From contig CABUIO010000001.1 in the NCBI GenBank assembly GCA_902491625.1, forward strand, positions 229,262-293,261: a DNA stretch of 64,000 bases. The letters run 5' to 3'. Made by a program: the position numbers and the translations under genes. The DNA is from an uncultured Porphyromonadaceae bacterium. GTDB taxonomy: Bacteria > Bacteroidota > Bacteroidia > Bacteroidales > Muribaculaceae. The notes below the pieces were generated by a model. The model was not told the origin of the DNA. It worked only from the letters and a program-made list of their open reading frames with translations, and made no database searches. This document shows positions 47,169-55,193 of the stretch, piece after piece. Every line of letters starts with the position of its first letter. Within the stretch, counting starts at the first letter, position 1.

Positions 47169-47720
47169 ATGGCAAAAGAATGGATCTGCACCGTATGCGG
47201 CTATGTGGCCGAAGGTGAGGAGGCTCCCGAGAAGTGCCCGCAGTGCGGCGCTCCCCGCTCAAAATTCAAAGAACTCGACAAATCAGCTCTTCTTCAGTTC
47301 GTGACAGAGCATGAGTTAGGTGTCGCCAAAGGCAGCGACGAGGAAATGATCAAGGATCTCAACGCTCATTTCAACGGCGAATGCACCGAGGTCGGCATGT
47401 ATCTCGCAATGTCGCGTCAGGCTGACCGCGAGGGCTATCCCGAAGTGGCCGAGGCTTTCAAGCGTTATGCGTTCGAGGAGGCTGAGCACGCTGCCAAGTT
47501 TGCCGAACTTCTCGGCGACATGGTCTGGGACACAAAGACCAATCTTGAGAAGCGTATGGCTGCCGAGGCCGGTGCCAACGCCGACAAGATGCGCATCGCT
47601 GCCAACGCCAAGAAGGCAGGCCACGACGCTATCCACGACACAGTACACGAGATGGCCAAGGACGAGGCTCGTCACGGCCAGGGCTTCCAGGGTCTCTACA
47701 ACCGCTATTTCAAGAAATAA
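47169..47720 (+). CDS. Rubrerythrin (rubredoxin domain first)
   Basis: A 183-residue non-haem iron protein that reduces hydrogen peroxide in anaerobes. The rubredoxin-like Fe(Cys)4 domain is N-terminal (Cys7, Cys10, Cys23, Cys26), reversed relative to classical rubrerythrin. The di-iron ferritin-like domain follows (about 50-180) with NGECTEVGMYLAMSRQADREGY, FEEAEHAAKFAELLGD and the late MAKDEARHGQGF. The order suits the reverse or NADH peroxidase-type group. It is monocistronic, with its own terminator. Confidence 0.92.
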   Translation: MAKEWICTVCGYVAEGEEAPEKCPQCGAPRSKFKELDKSALLQFVTEHELGVAKGSDEEMIKDLNAHFNGECTEVGMYLAMSRQADREGYPEVAEAFKRYAFEEAEHAAKFAELLGDMVWDTKTNLEKRMAAEAGANADKMRIAANAKKAGHDAIHDTVHEMAKDEARHGQGFQGLYNRYFKK

Positions 47721-47751
47721 GCGACACTGTCGAGAGACATACTAAAGAAAA

Positions 47752-47796
47752 GCGGCTCCGCTCACCTTCCGAGGTTGCGGAGCCGCCTTGTTTTAT
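47752..47796 (+). terminator. Terminator after rubrerythrin gene
   Basis: GCGGCTCCGC/GCGGAGCCGC, a perfect 10-bp stem with a 15-base loop, followed by CTTGTTTT. It may also serve the convergent parvulin gene. Confidence 0.75.
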
Positions 47797-47812
47797 CTAT
47801 GTCTCAGGATGA

Positions 47813-49783
47813 TTACTTCTTAGCCTTTTTGGCTGCATCCTTCTTCATCTTCTTGAATTCCTTTTCGTTGATTTTCACGGGATATTTCTCCTTGAGAGAA
47901 CGTACCCATTCCTGCTCAAGCTCGTTCTGGTAGTCGCTGGTCACCTGTCCGCGCACATCGTTCACCTCCTCGGGCTGATCTATCACCTTGTAGTCATAGA
48001 GGAAGCAGTCGGTGAATTTAGAGTTTGAGGGGAGCACCTTGTCACCGCCGAAGACGAGGGCATCGACCATCGGGTTGTCACCCTTCTTCGTAAGGACACG
48101 CTCGACCTTGGCTTTGTCGGCATAGTTGTCGCGCACGAATTTCACAATTTCATCAGCGGGCACTCCGGCAAGCGCCTTGGAGATGGTGTCGCTGAGTTCG
48201 GGAGATTCGGTCTGGATGAGATAGCCCTTGACGTGAGGAACAGTCCACGTGTAGTCGCCGCGATTGGCCTCGAAGAATTTTTCAAGACCCTCGGTGTCGG
48301 CAGCGGCCTTCTCCCACACCTTGCGGTTGCTGACCTCGAAAAGGAGCATACCGTCGTGGTATTCGTTGACGAGGTTGCGGAATTCAGGATAGTTGGCCTC
48401 AAGCTGTGAGTCCTCGTATTTTTGAAGCTGGCCGTTCTTCCAGCCGTTGAGACGTCCGGCAACGAAATTGCCGGCAGCCTCGGGATTGGCCGTGTTGTGG
48501 TATTTGAGAATGGATTTGACGAAATCGCCAACAGTACGCTTGCCGCCGGTGAATGTCATTACAGTCTGATCGGCAAATTCGGGTGTAGAGCCGAAACGCT
48601 CGAAGAATACGGAATCGACGCCGTGGGTCGTGGCGTAGTCTATGAGCTGCCTGTCGACTTCGGGAAATTCACGGAACTTGTATTTATTGCGGAGTCCCAT
48701 CACATAGTGCTCACGAATCATGGCAGCGCGGGCATCCTGCGGCACGTTGATTGCCTGAAGGAGCATGGGCTTCATCTCCTCGAAGGAGGGGATGCCCTGA
48801 GCGTCGAGTTTCTTGATGATATGCCAGCCGAAATTGGTGCGGAACGGACGGCAGATTTCACCCACAGGCATTGCGAACGCCGTGCTGTCGAACTCGGCGA
48901 CCATCTGGCCGGAACCGAACCAGGGAAGCGCGCCGCCTTTGGACGCGGATCCGGGATCCTGCGAATATCGGCGGGCCAGATCTTCGAAATCGCCGCCGGC
49001 CACAGCCACATTATATATACTGTCGATGCGTGCCTTGAGGTCTGCTTTTCCTGAGTCGGAAGCCGTGTCGGGCACGAGAATAAGAATGTGCTCGGCAAGC
49101 ACTTTGCCGCGTGCGGGGCGTTTCTTGCCGCCGAGGAGCAGATGGTAGCCCTGCGGACTCTCCACAATTTCCGAAACCTCTCCTTCGCCAAGGGTGTAGG
49201 CCGCAGTCTCAAAGTTGTAGGGGAAACGCGGCGACGGGATATAACCCATATTGCCGCCACGCGAAGCCGAACCTTTATCCTCGCTGTATTTCTTTGCCAT
49301 CTCGCCGAAATCGCCGCCTTTGTTCACGATCACGTCGCGGATGGAATCGAGCTGCGCGCGTGAGCTCTCGTTCATCGCGGGGTCGCGCTGCTTGAACTTC
49401 ATGATGTGGATAGCCTCGACCTCGCGTCCTGCACGGTCGTAGGCCTCCGCCATAAGAGACTTGATGTAGGTGGAGTCGGTCAGATAAGGAGCCGCAAGTT
49501 CCGAACGATAGCCCTTGAACTCATTGAGGAACGAGCTTGTCGTGTCGAGCCCCTCGGCCACTGCGTCGGCCACTTTCATCTTGTAAAGCTCAAAAAGCTC
49601 GGCATACTCATCAATCGACTGACTGCCGAGCTGCTGCTGGGCATTCTTATTGTAGAGATACTCAAATTCCGAACGAGGCACCTCCATGGTGCCGACGGTC
49701 ATCACGATCGGATCGTTTTTTCCTGCAAATGCCACGGCTATACACGCTGCGGCCGCCGGCAATAATAAGATTTTCTTATTCAT
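47813..49783 (-). CDS. Periplasmic parvulin-type peptidyl-prolyl isomerase
   Basis: A 656-residue SurA/PpiD-like chaperone-isomerase. A signal peptide (MNKKILLLPAAAACIAVAFA) precedes an N-terminal helical chaperone part (about 25-115), two parvulin domains (about 120-225 and 230-335; signatures YSEDKGSASRGGNMGYI and YSQDPGSASKGGALPWFG), and a long C-terminal helical region, ending in a lysine-rich tail. It should help outer-membrane proteins fold in the periplasm. Alternative upstream starts are GTG and precede the likely transcript start. Confidence 0.92.
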   Translation of the reverse strand: MNKKILLLPAAAACIAVAFAGKNDPIVMTVGTMEVPRSEFEYLYNKNAQQQLGSQSIDEYAELFELYKMKVADAVAEGLDTTSSFLNEFKGYRSELAAPYLTDSTYIKSLMAEAYDRAGREVEAIHIMKFKQRDPAMNESSRAQLDSIRDVIVNKGGDFGEMAKKYSEDKGSASRGGNMGYIPSPRFPYNFETAAYTLGEGEVSEIVESPQGYHLLLGGKKRPARGKVLAEHILILVPDTASDSGKADLKARIDSIYNVAVAGGDFEDLARRYSQDPGSASKGGALPWFGSGQMVAEFDSTAFAMPVGEICRPFRTNFGWHIIKKLDAQGIPSFEEMKPMLLQAINVPQDARAAMIREHYVMGLRNKYKFREFPEVDRQLIDYATTHGVDSVFFERFGSTPEFADQTVMTFTGGKRTVGDFVKSILKYHNTANPEAAGNFVAGRLNGWKNGQLQKYEDSQLEANYPEFRNLVNEYHDGMLLFEVSNRKVWEKAAADTEGLEKFFEANRGDYTWTVPHVKGYLIQTESPELSDTISKALAGVPADEIVKFVRDNYADKAKVERVLTKKGDNPMVDALVFGGDKVLPSNSKFTDCFLYDYKVIDQPEEVNDVRGQVTSDYQNELEQEWVRSLKEKYPVKINEKEFKKMKKDAAKKAKK

Positions 49784-49842
49784 TATCTTCGATATGTGGT
49801 CGATTTCATTTGAGGAGAAGGCTTTCAGCACACTCCGTCTAA

Positions 49843-49850
49843 CAAATCTA
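49843..49850 (-). promoter_or_regulatory. -7 box of parvulin gene
   Basis: TAGATTTG on the minus strand, 60 bases before the start. No -33 box found. Confidence 0.45.
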
Positions 49851-49885
49851 ACGAACGCCGCCGCTCCTTATTGCGTCGCCCGGCA

Positions 49886-49921
49886 AAAATAAGGAGGCGC
49901 ACGTCGCGATGACATGCGCCT
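49886..49921 (-). terminator. Terminator after carboxyltransferase gene
   Basis: On the minus strand AGGCGCA/TGCGCCT with a 13-base loop, followed after CCTTA by TTTTT. Confidence 0.7.
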
Positions 49922-49966
49922 TCCATATCGTTTTCCGCGAAAGTTAATTCCTTTCGCGTCGGTTTC

Positions 49967-51763
49967 TTACTCGTATTCAACCAGCGGCTGGTCTGTAGCG
50001 ATTGTGTCACCCTCGTCTACAAGGATGCGCTTAACTACACCGCCGACCTCAGCTTCAAGATCGTTCTCCATCTTCATAGCCTCATAGACCATGTAGACAT
50101 CGCCCGGCTCAAGCTTGTCGCCGACTTTCACGTTCACCTCAAGCACTTTGCCGCCCATGGGAGCGACCTCAGTGGCGCCTGTGATAACGACATCCTCTTT
50201 GGAAGCCTTGTTTTCCTCCACCTTGGGAGCGGCGGCAGCGTTCTCAGCCTTGCGCACGCTCTTCAGATAGTTGGTGGCGACTGCGGGAAGGAGCTGAAGC
50301 AGCAGATATTCCTCTTCGTTGGCTGCCAGAGGCTTGCCCTCGAAGTCGGGATTGGCCGGCTTGCGATAGGAAGCTACATCGTAAGGTTTCTCCTCGGGGC
50401 TGCCGGTGATTTTCTCGCGGAAGGCGGGATCAACAGGCACGGGAGTCTTGCCGTATTCACCCTTGACGAGACCGATAAACTGATTGTTCTTGTTGCTGTA
50501 GTCGGGCTGGCCTTTGCGGCGGTCAAGCGCGAGAGCCACAGCCTGAGAACCGACGATCTGGCTCGTAGGGGTCACAAGAGGCACGAGACCGGCGTCGCGG
50601 CGCACCTTCGGGATAAGAGCCATGGCCTCCTCAAGCACATCCTCGGCACCGAGGGCGCGCAGATTGGCCACCATGTTGGAATACATGCCGCCGGGAACCT
50701 CGGCGTTCTTCACGATCTCGTTGGGTTTCGGGAAACCGAAATATGCCTCGATCTTGTGGCATGCGTCGAGAAGCTCCTCCTCGTTGTTCTCTGTAGCGGC
50801 CTTGATGGCGCGGTCGAACTCCGCGTCGATCTCGGCGGGCATATTTTTGTAGGCCTCATCGAAGTCTTTGGGCCATTTGTCCTTGTTGAGGTCGAAGTCG
50901 GCAAGAGCCTTGCGGGCGCTTACCAGCTCGACGCGTATCTTGGCCACGGCCTCCATGTTGACCTCAAGCTCGATACCCATCTTCTGACAGAAGATCCAGA
51001 CAAGCTCGATCGCGGGAGCAGCGGAGCCGCCGCCGAACCACCATATATTGGTGTCCACGATATCCACACCCTTGATGATAGCGGTGAGCACGGATGCCAG
51101 ACCGTAGCCGGGGGTGCAATGTGTGTGGAAGTCCACCGGAACGCTCAGAGCCTGTTTAAGTTTCGGCATCAGGCTGAAGATGCGGGCCGGATTTACCAGA
51201 CCGGCCATATCCTTCAGAGTGATCATCTTGGCGCCGATCTTCTCCATCTCGACAGCTTTGTCGACGAAATACTCGTCGGTGAAGATAGGATCCGTATCCT
51301 TGCTGTCCTTGGGATCTACCGTGTAGCAGACAGCGGAGTCGGCGATGCCGCCAAGTTCGTTGATCAAGCGGATGGACTCCTTGATGTTGTCGATGTCGTT
51401 GAGGGCGTCGAAGATACGCATCACGTTAAGACCGTTCTTGATAGCCTCCTTGTAGAATCCCTCAAGCACATAGTCGGGATAAGGCACATAGCCGAAAAGG
51501 TTGCGGCCGCGTGAGAGCGCCGACAGAAGGCTGATGCCCTTCATCTCCTTGGAACATGCGCGGAGACGATCCCAGGGGCTCTCTCCCAGATAACGCATCA
51601 CGGAATCAGGCACGGCACCGCCCCAGACCTCCATGATGTAGAAGCGTGCCTCGCGATACAGCGGAAGCAGACGGTCGATGTTTTCCTGTTTCATACGTGT
51701 GGCAAACAGCGACTGCTGTCCGTCACGCAATGTCAAGTCTCTTACTTTCAATGACTTTGCCAT
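49967..51763 (-). CDS. Biotin-dependent carboxyltransferase, oxaloacetate decarboxylase alpha-type
   Basis: A 598-residue protein with a TIM-barrel HMGL-like carboxyltransferase domain (about 5-300; LTLRDGQQSLFATRM, VDFHTHCTPGYGLAS), the conserved PYC/OADA domain (about 310-490) and a C-terminal biotinyl domain with the biotin lysine Lys564 in YEAMKMEN. This layout is that of the oxaloacetate decarboxylase alpha subunit or pyruvate carboxylase subunit B. No membrane subunits (OadB, OadG) or biotin carboxylase are adjacent, so the complex cannot be fixed from this window. The ATG at 51763 (MAKSLKVRDLTLRDG) is the natural start. Confidence 0.9.
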   Translation of the reverse strand: MAKSLKVRDLTLRDGQQSLFATRMKQENIDRLLPLYREARFYIMEVWGGAVPDSVMRYLGESPWDRLRACSKEMKGISLLSALSRGRNLFGYVPYPDYVLEGFYKEAIKNGLNVMRIFDALNDIDNIKESIRLINELGGIADSAVCYTVDPKDSKDTDPIFTDEYFVDKAVEMEKIGAKMITLKDMAGLVNPARIFSLMPKLKQALSVPVDFHTHCTPGYGLASVLTAIIKGVDIVDTNIWWFGGGSAAPAIELVWIFCQKMGIELEVNMEAVAKIRVELVSARKALADFDLNKDKWPKDFDEAYKNMPAEIDAEFDRAIKAATENNEEELLDACHKIEAYFGFPKPNEIVKNAEVPGGMYSNMVANLRALGAEDVLEEAMALIPKVRRDAGLVPLVTPTSQIVGSQAVALALDRRKGQPDYSNKNNQFIGLVKGEYGKTPVPVDPAFREKITGSPEEKPYDVASYRKPANPDFEGKPLAANEEEYLLLQLLPAVATNYLKSVRKAENAAAAPKVEENKASKEDVVITGATEVAPMGGKVLEVNVKVGDKLEPGDVYMVYEAMKMENDLEAEVGGVVKRILVDEGDTIATDQPLVEYE

Positions 51764-51975
51764 AGTGTGGATTGGTATAAGATTTAATAAATTTCTATCT
51801 CGTCCGTATTGTCTCCGACATGAAAATCCACGGTGTGAAACCCTCCGGATCACCTCTGTCGGATGACTGCGTAAAAATACGAAATAAATCCTGAATACGG
51901 AAAAATTTCCTCAATCTATCGCAGTTTTAACAATTATTAACCTTCCGGCTGTCGCATCATCATGACGCACCGCCG

Positions 51976-53682
51976 TCAGCTGCAGAAGAACAGGATCACA
52001 AGCTGTGCCGCAACGACGCGAAGGAACATTGTCAGAGGATAGACCGTAGAATAGGCCACAGCCGGCGCGTCGTTGTTGGCTGTCTTGTTGCCGTAGGCCA
52101 GCGCCGGCGGGTCGGTGTAGCCGCCGCTCATCAGACCCATGATGGTAAGATAGTTGATCTTGTATTTGCCACGGGCTATGAAGCCTACCACAAGCAGCGG
52201 TATCACCGTGATAAGCGCTCCGTAGAGCACCCACATGGCGCCCTGATGCGTAAAGATAGTCTCAACGAAGTTGCCGCCGGCCGCTATGCCCACCGATGCG
52301 AGGAAGAGGCAGATACCGATCTCACGCAGCATCAGGTTGGCAGCCGTGGACGTATAGGTCACGAGGTGGAACTTCGGGCCGAACGCTCCGATAAGGATGG
52401 CAACCACGAGGGGACCACCGGCGAGGCCGAGCTTCAGGGGCACGGATATGCCGGGGAATTTCAGAGGAATCATACCCACGATGATGCCGAGGAAGATTCC
52501 CACGAACATCGTGATGAGGTTCGGCTCGTTAAGACGCTTCATGGAGTTGCCGAGACGGTTGGCAAGGCGGTCGATGTCGTCGGCACGTCCCACCACAGTC
52601 AGGCGGTCGCCAAGCTGCAGGCGCAGGTTGGAAGAAGCCAGAAGATCCACACCGGCACGGTTCACACGCGTCACGTTAAGCTTGTAGCCCATGCGCAGGC
52701 GCATCTCGCCGAGTTTCTTGCCGTTGTATTCCGACTTCGTCACCACGATGCGGCGCGAGATCACGGGGCCCTGCTCCATTTCCCATTCCTTCTCTATGGC
52801 CTCGCCGAGGAAACGGCGGAACACCTCTTCATCCTGTTCCGACATCACTACGAGCAGGATGTCGTTGAGATTGATCACACTGTCGTGGCGCGGGATATGA
52901 ACTGCACCGTCGGGCGACTCGATTCGGGAAATCACGAAGTTGCAGGAGATAAGGTCGTGGAGCTTCTTGATCGTAAGCCCCGAGATAAGGTCGTTGGTCA
53001 CACGGAAAGTCACCATGTGCGGCTTCAGCTGCGAACGGTCATTGTCCTCCTCGATGTGGCGGATCTCCTCGTCGACATCAACCTTGAAGAACTTTTTGAT
53101 AAGAAGCATGGTTGCGATAATGCCGATAACGCCGAGGGGATAAGCTGCGGCATAGCCCATAGACATCGTCTGGCTTATGTTGTAGGCGGCCTGCTGATCG
53201 CCCGGATTGACCTGGAGCACAGTCTGCTGGGCAGCACCGAGTCCGGGAGTGTTGGTCACGGCGCCGCTCATCACGCCGACAAGCTCCTGAATGCTTGTCG
53301 CTCCCGAGGCGCCTCCCTGAATGAAATAGATCGAAAGCATCACGCCGACATTCAGAAGGATGCCGAGCATCGCAAGCATGTTGAGACGCACACCACCCTC
53401 CTTGAATGAGCTGAAGAAACTCGGCCCGACCTGAATACCGATTGAGAAAATGAACAGAATCAGTCCGAACTCACGCAGGAAATGAAGCGTCTCCTCCTGC
53501 ACGACATAGCCCCAGTGGCCCATGAAGATGCCCACGAACAATACGAAGGTCACACCCAACGACACTCCGAATATCTTTATCTTTCCGATGTAGACACCTG
53601 TGAAAATAACAAATGAATAAAGCAACACCGACGCGGCAAGCGACGTATTGCCGGGCTTCAATAGCTCAATCAACCATTCCAT
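51976..53682 (-). CDS. Putative transporter of the AspT/YidE family
   Basis: A 568-residue membrane protein of the aspartate-alanine antiporter-like family: an N-terminal half with about 5 membrane helices (SAGGA-type repeat appearing as MSGAVTNTPGLGAAQ), two cytoplasmic TrkA-C (RCK_C) domains (about 205-390; VTNDLISGLTIKKLHD, GDRLTVVGRADDIDRL) and a second half with about 6 helices containing MSGGYTDPPALAYG, the matching half-motif. The substrate is unknown and could be an amino acid or dicarboxylate. It is monocistronic, with a leader of about 125 bases. Confidence 0.9.
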   Translation of the reverse strand: MEWLIELLKPGNTSLAASVLLYSFVIFTGVYIGKIKIFGVSLGVTFVLFVGIFMGHWGYVVQEETLHFLREFGLILFIFSIGIQVGPSFFSSFKEGGVRLNMLAMLGILLNVGVMLSIYFIQGGASGATSIQELVGVMSGAVTNTPGLGAAQQTVLQVNPGDQQAAYNISQTMSMGYAAAYPLGVIGIIATMLLIKKFFKVDVDEEIRHIEEDNDRSQLKPHMVTFRVTNDLISGLTIKKLHDLISCNFVISRIESPDGAVHIPRHDSVINLNDILLVVMSEQDEEVFRRFLGEAIEKEWEMEQGPVISRRIVVTKSEYNGKKLGEMRLRMGYKLNVTRVNRAGVDLLASSNLRLQLGDRLTVVGRADDIDRLANRLGNSMKRLNEPNLITMFVGIFLGIIVGMIPLKFPGISVPLKLGLAGGPLVVAILIGAFGPKFHLVTYTSTAANLMLREIGICLFLASVGIAAGGNFVETIFTHQGAMWVLYGALITVIPLLVVGFIARGKYKINYLTIMGLMSGGYTDPPALAYGNKTANNDAPAVAYSTVYPLTMFLRVVAAQLVILFFCS

Positions 53683-53815
53683 CTCACTCCTTGGATTATT
53701 CCATTTTCACTGTTTTGCGGCCTTGATACTCTTTACACACATCTTTCCCGATAACGCTGCCGCCGCGTTTTTCCGGCAGGGCTACTCTCCGGCTCCGCCA
53801 TCAGGAAATCGGCTG

Positions 53816-53847
53816 CAAAATTAACCAAAAATTAACACACTGCCAAA
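53816..53847 (-). promoter_or_regulatory. Promoter of AspT-type transporter gene
   Basis: TTTG (53847-53844), a 20-base spacer and TAATTTTG (53823-53816), close to consensus. Confidence 0.7.
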
Positions 53848-54001
53848 TCATTCTTCTATCCCTTCCGTCGCAATGCCATCTCCCCTTTCCATCTTCTATA
53901 AATTCCTTTTTGAAAGTAAATCAAAATATTCTATTTATATCACATCATTTTGACACACGATCATATCATTCGGGCATCAGCGGCAACTTTCATCATGATT
54001 T

Positions 54002-54033
54002 TTTGGAAATATAGGACATTCTCCTTAATTTTG
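54002..54033 (+). promoter_or_regulatory. Promoter of MarR gene
   Basis: TTTG at 54002-54005, a 20-base spacer and TAATTTTG at 54026-54033. The start site near 54040 favours the ATG at 54062 over that at 54038. Confidence 0.68.
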
Positions 54034-54061
54034 CACCATGAATACAATATTCTGTTTTCTG

Positions 54062-54463
54062 ATGGAACGCGCCCTGACTATCCTCACATGCGAGCTTCAA
54101 CACGAGCTCACCGAATCGGGCGTCAATTTGTCACATTCACAGCTTGTCGTTATTCAGGCTCTTTGTGTAGAGGAAGGCGCATCGCAAAGCCGCATCGCAG
54201 CCTACCTGAACAAAGATCGCGCCGCAATCAAGCGCACAGTCGATTCCCTTGTCTGCAAAGGTTTCGTAAAGCGTGAAAAGAAAGACAAAAAGGAATTCGC
54301 GCTCTTCCTGACCGACGAAGGGCGCAAGATATTGCCTATCCTGCGCCGCGCCGTCGACATCACACGCGAAAAATACCTCAATTCAATCCCTCAGGACAGA
54401 ATCGATTCCATGATCGACATCTTCAACCACGTCTACAACAAAAGCGATTCCGTCCGCTCCTGA
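54062..54463 (+). CDS. MarR family transcriptional regulator
   Basis: A 133-residue MarR-type regulator (141 if the ATG at 54038 were used, but that codon lies at or before the predicted transcript start). The winged helix is visible as LSHSQLVVIQALCVEEGASQSRIAAYLNKDRAAIKRTVDSL with a wing KGFVKREKKDKKEFALFLTDEG. It is divergent from the AspT-type transporter gene across 379 bases, so it could regulate that gene or itself. The ligand is unknown. Confidence 0.9.
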   Translation: MERALTILTCELQHELTESGVNLSHSQLVVIQALCVEEGASQSRIAAYLNKDRAAIKRTVDSLVCKGFVKREKKDKKEFALFLTDEGRKILPILRRAVDITREKYLNSIPQDRIDSMIDIFNHVYNKSDSVRS

Positions 54464-54732
54464 CGTATCATATAAGAGAAACTGCCTTGAATGGCATGAC
54501 AATGACCTTTTATAGTCGGTCAGAAAACACAGCGCTCCGCGCCTGTGTATTGGGTTGGTTCCGCTTCCTCGGCCTCACTCGCCTGACGGCTCGTTCAACC
54601 GAGGTTAACATCAAACTCCGCGCTCCGCGCGTTTTATGTATTTTTGGCATAGCTCCCTACTTTTTTTACTGATATCCAATTACTTAAGACACCTAAGCAG
54701 TTACGGTTGAATGATAATTCCTAAGTTTTTCT

Positions 54733-54740
54733 TAACTTCG
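54733..54740 (+). promoter_or_regulatory. -7 box of ruvX
   Basis: TAACTTCG only 4 bases before the ruvX ATG, suggesting a leaderless transcript. Confidence 0.45.
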
Positions 54741-54744
54741 CGCC

Positions 54745-55179
54745 ATGGGAAGAATACTCTGCATTGACTATGGCCGCAAACGTTGCGGTGTGGCTGTCAC
54801 CGACATACTCCGTATTGCCGCCAACGGACTCCCCACAGTCCCGACCGCCGGATTGCCTGAATTTCTGAAAGATTACTGTACGCGCGAGTCCGTCGACCTC
54901 ATCGTCATCGGCAAACCGACGACACTTCGCGGTGAGCCGTCGGAAAGCATGCGCTATATCGAGCCTTTCCTGAAGCACCTTCCGAAGATCCTTCCCGACA
55001 TCCCGTTCACGCTCTTCGACGAACGCTTTACATCAACGATCGCCCACCGGGAAATGATTGCCGCCGGCGTCAAGAAGAAAGACAGACAAAAAAAAGCACT
55101 GGCCGACGAGACCGCCGCAGTGCTAATTCTTACCGACTACCTCCAGAGCCGCCAATTCAGCGAGACCTTCGGCAGTTAG
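54745..55179 (+). CDS. ruvX: Putative Holliday junction resolvase / pre-16S rRNA nuclease YqgF
   Basis: A 144-residue RNase H-fold nuclease: DYGRKRCGVAVTD at 8-20 with the first catalytic Asp, LIVIGKPTTLRGEPSE with the conserved central block, and LFDERFTSTIAHREM followed by KKKDRQKKALADETAAVLIL with the last catalytic Asp. The family acts in 16S rRNA maturation (YqgF) and was first annotated as a junction resolvase. The start codon is 4 bases from the predicted -7 box. Confidence 0.94.
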   Translation: MGRILCIDYGRKRCGVAVTDILRIAANGLPTVPTAGLPEFLKDYCTRESVDLIVIGKPTTLRGEPSESMRYIEPFLKHLPKILPDIPFTLFDERFTSTIAHREMIAAGVKKKDRQKKALADETAAVLILTDYLQSRQFSETFGS

Positions 55180-55193
55180 GATGCAGGGAAGCT

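Larger units (their letters stand above)
53683..54061. other. Divergent promoter region
   Basis: A 379-base gap holding the transporter promoter (53816-53847, minus) and the MarR promoter (54002-54033, plus). The AT-rich 53850-53990 between them shows no gene or repeat. Confidence 0.6.

Noticed and set aside
54464..54744. A short plus-strand frame (54487-54672) between the MarR gene and ruvX
   Set aside because: No domain or coding signal. The gap holds only two GCGCTCCGCGC words (54531 and 54620) and the ruvX -7 box.
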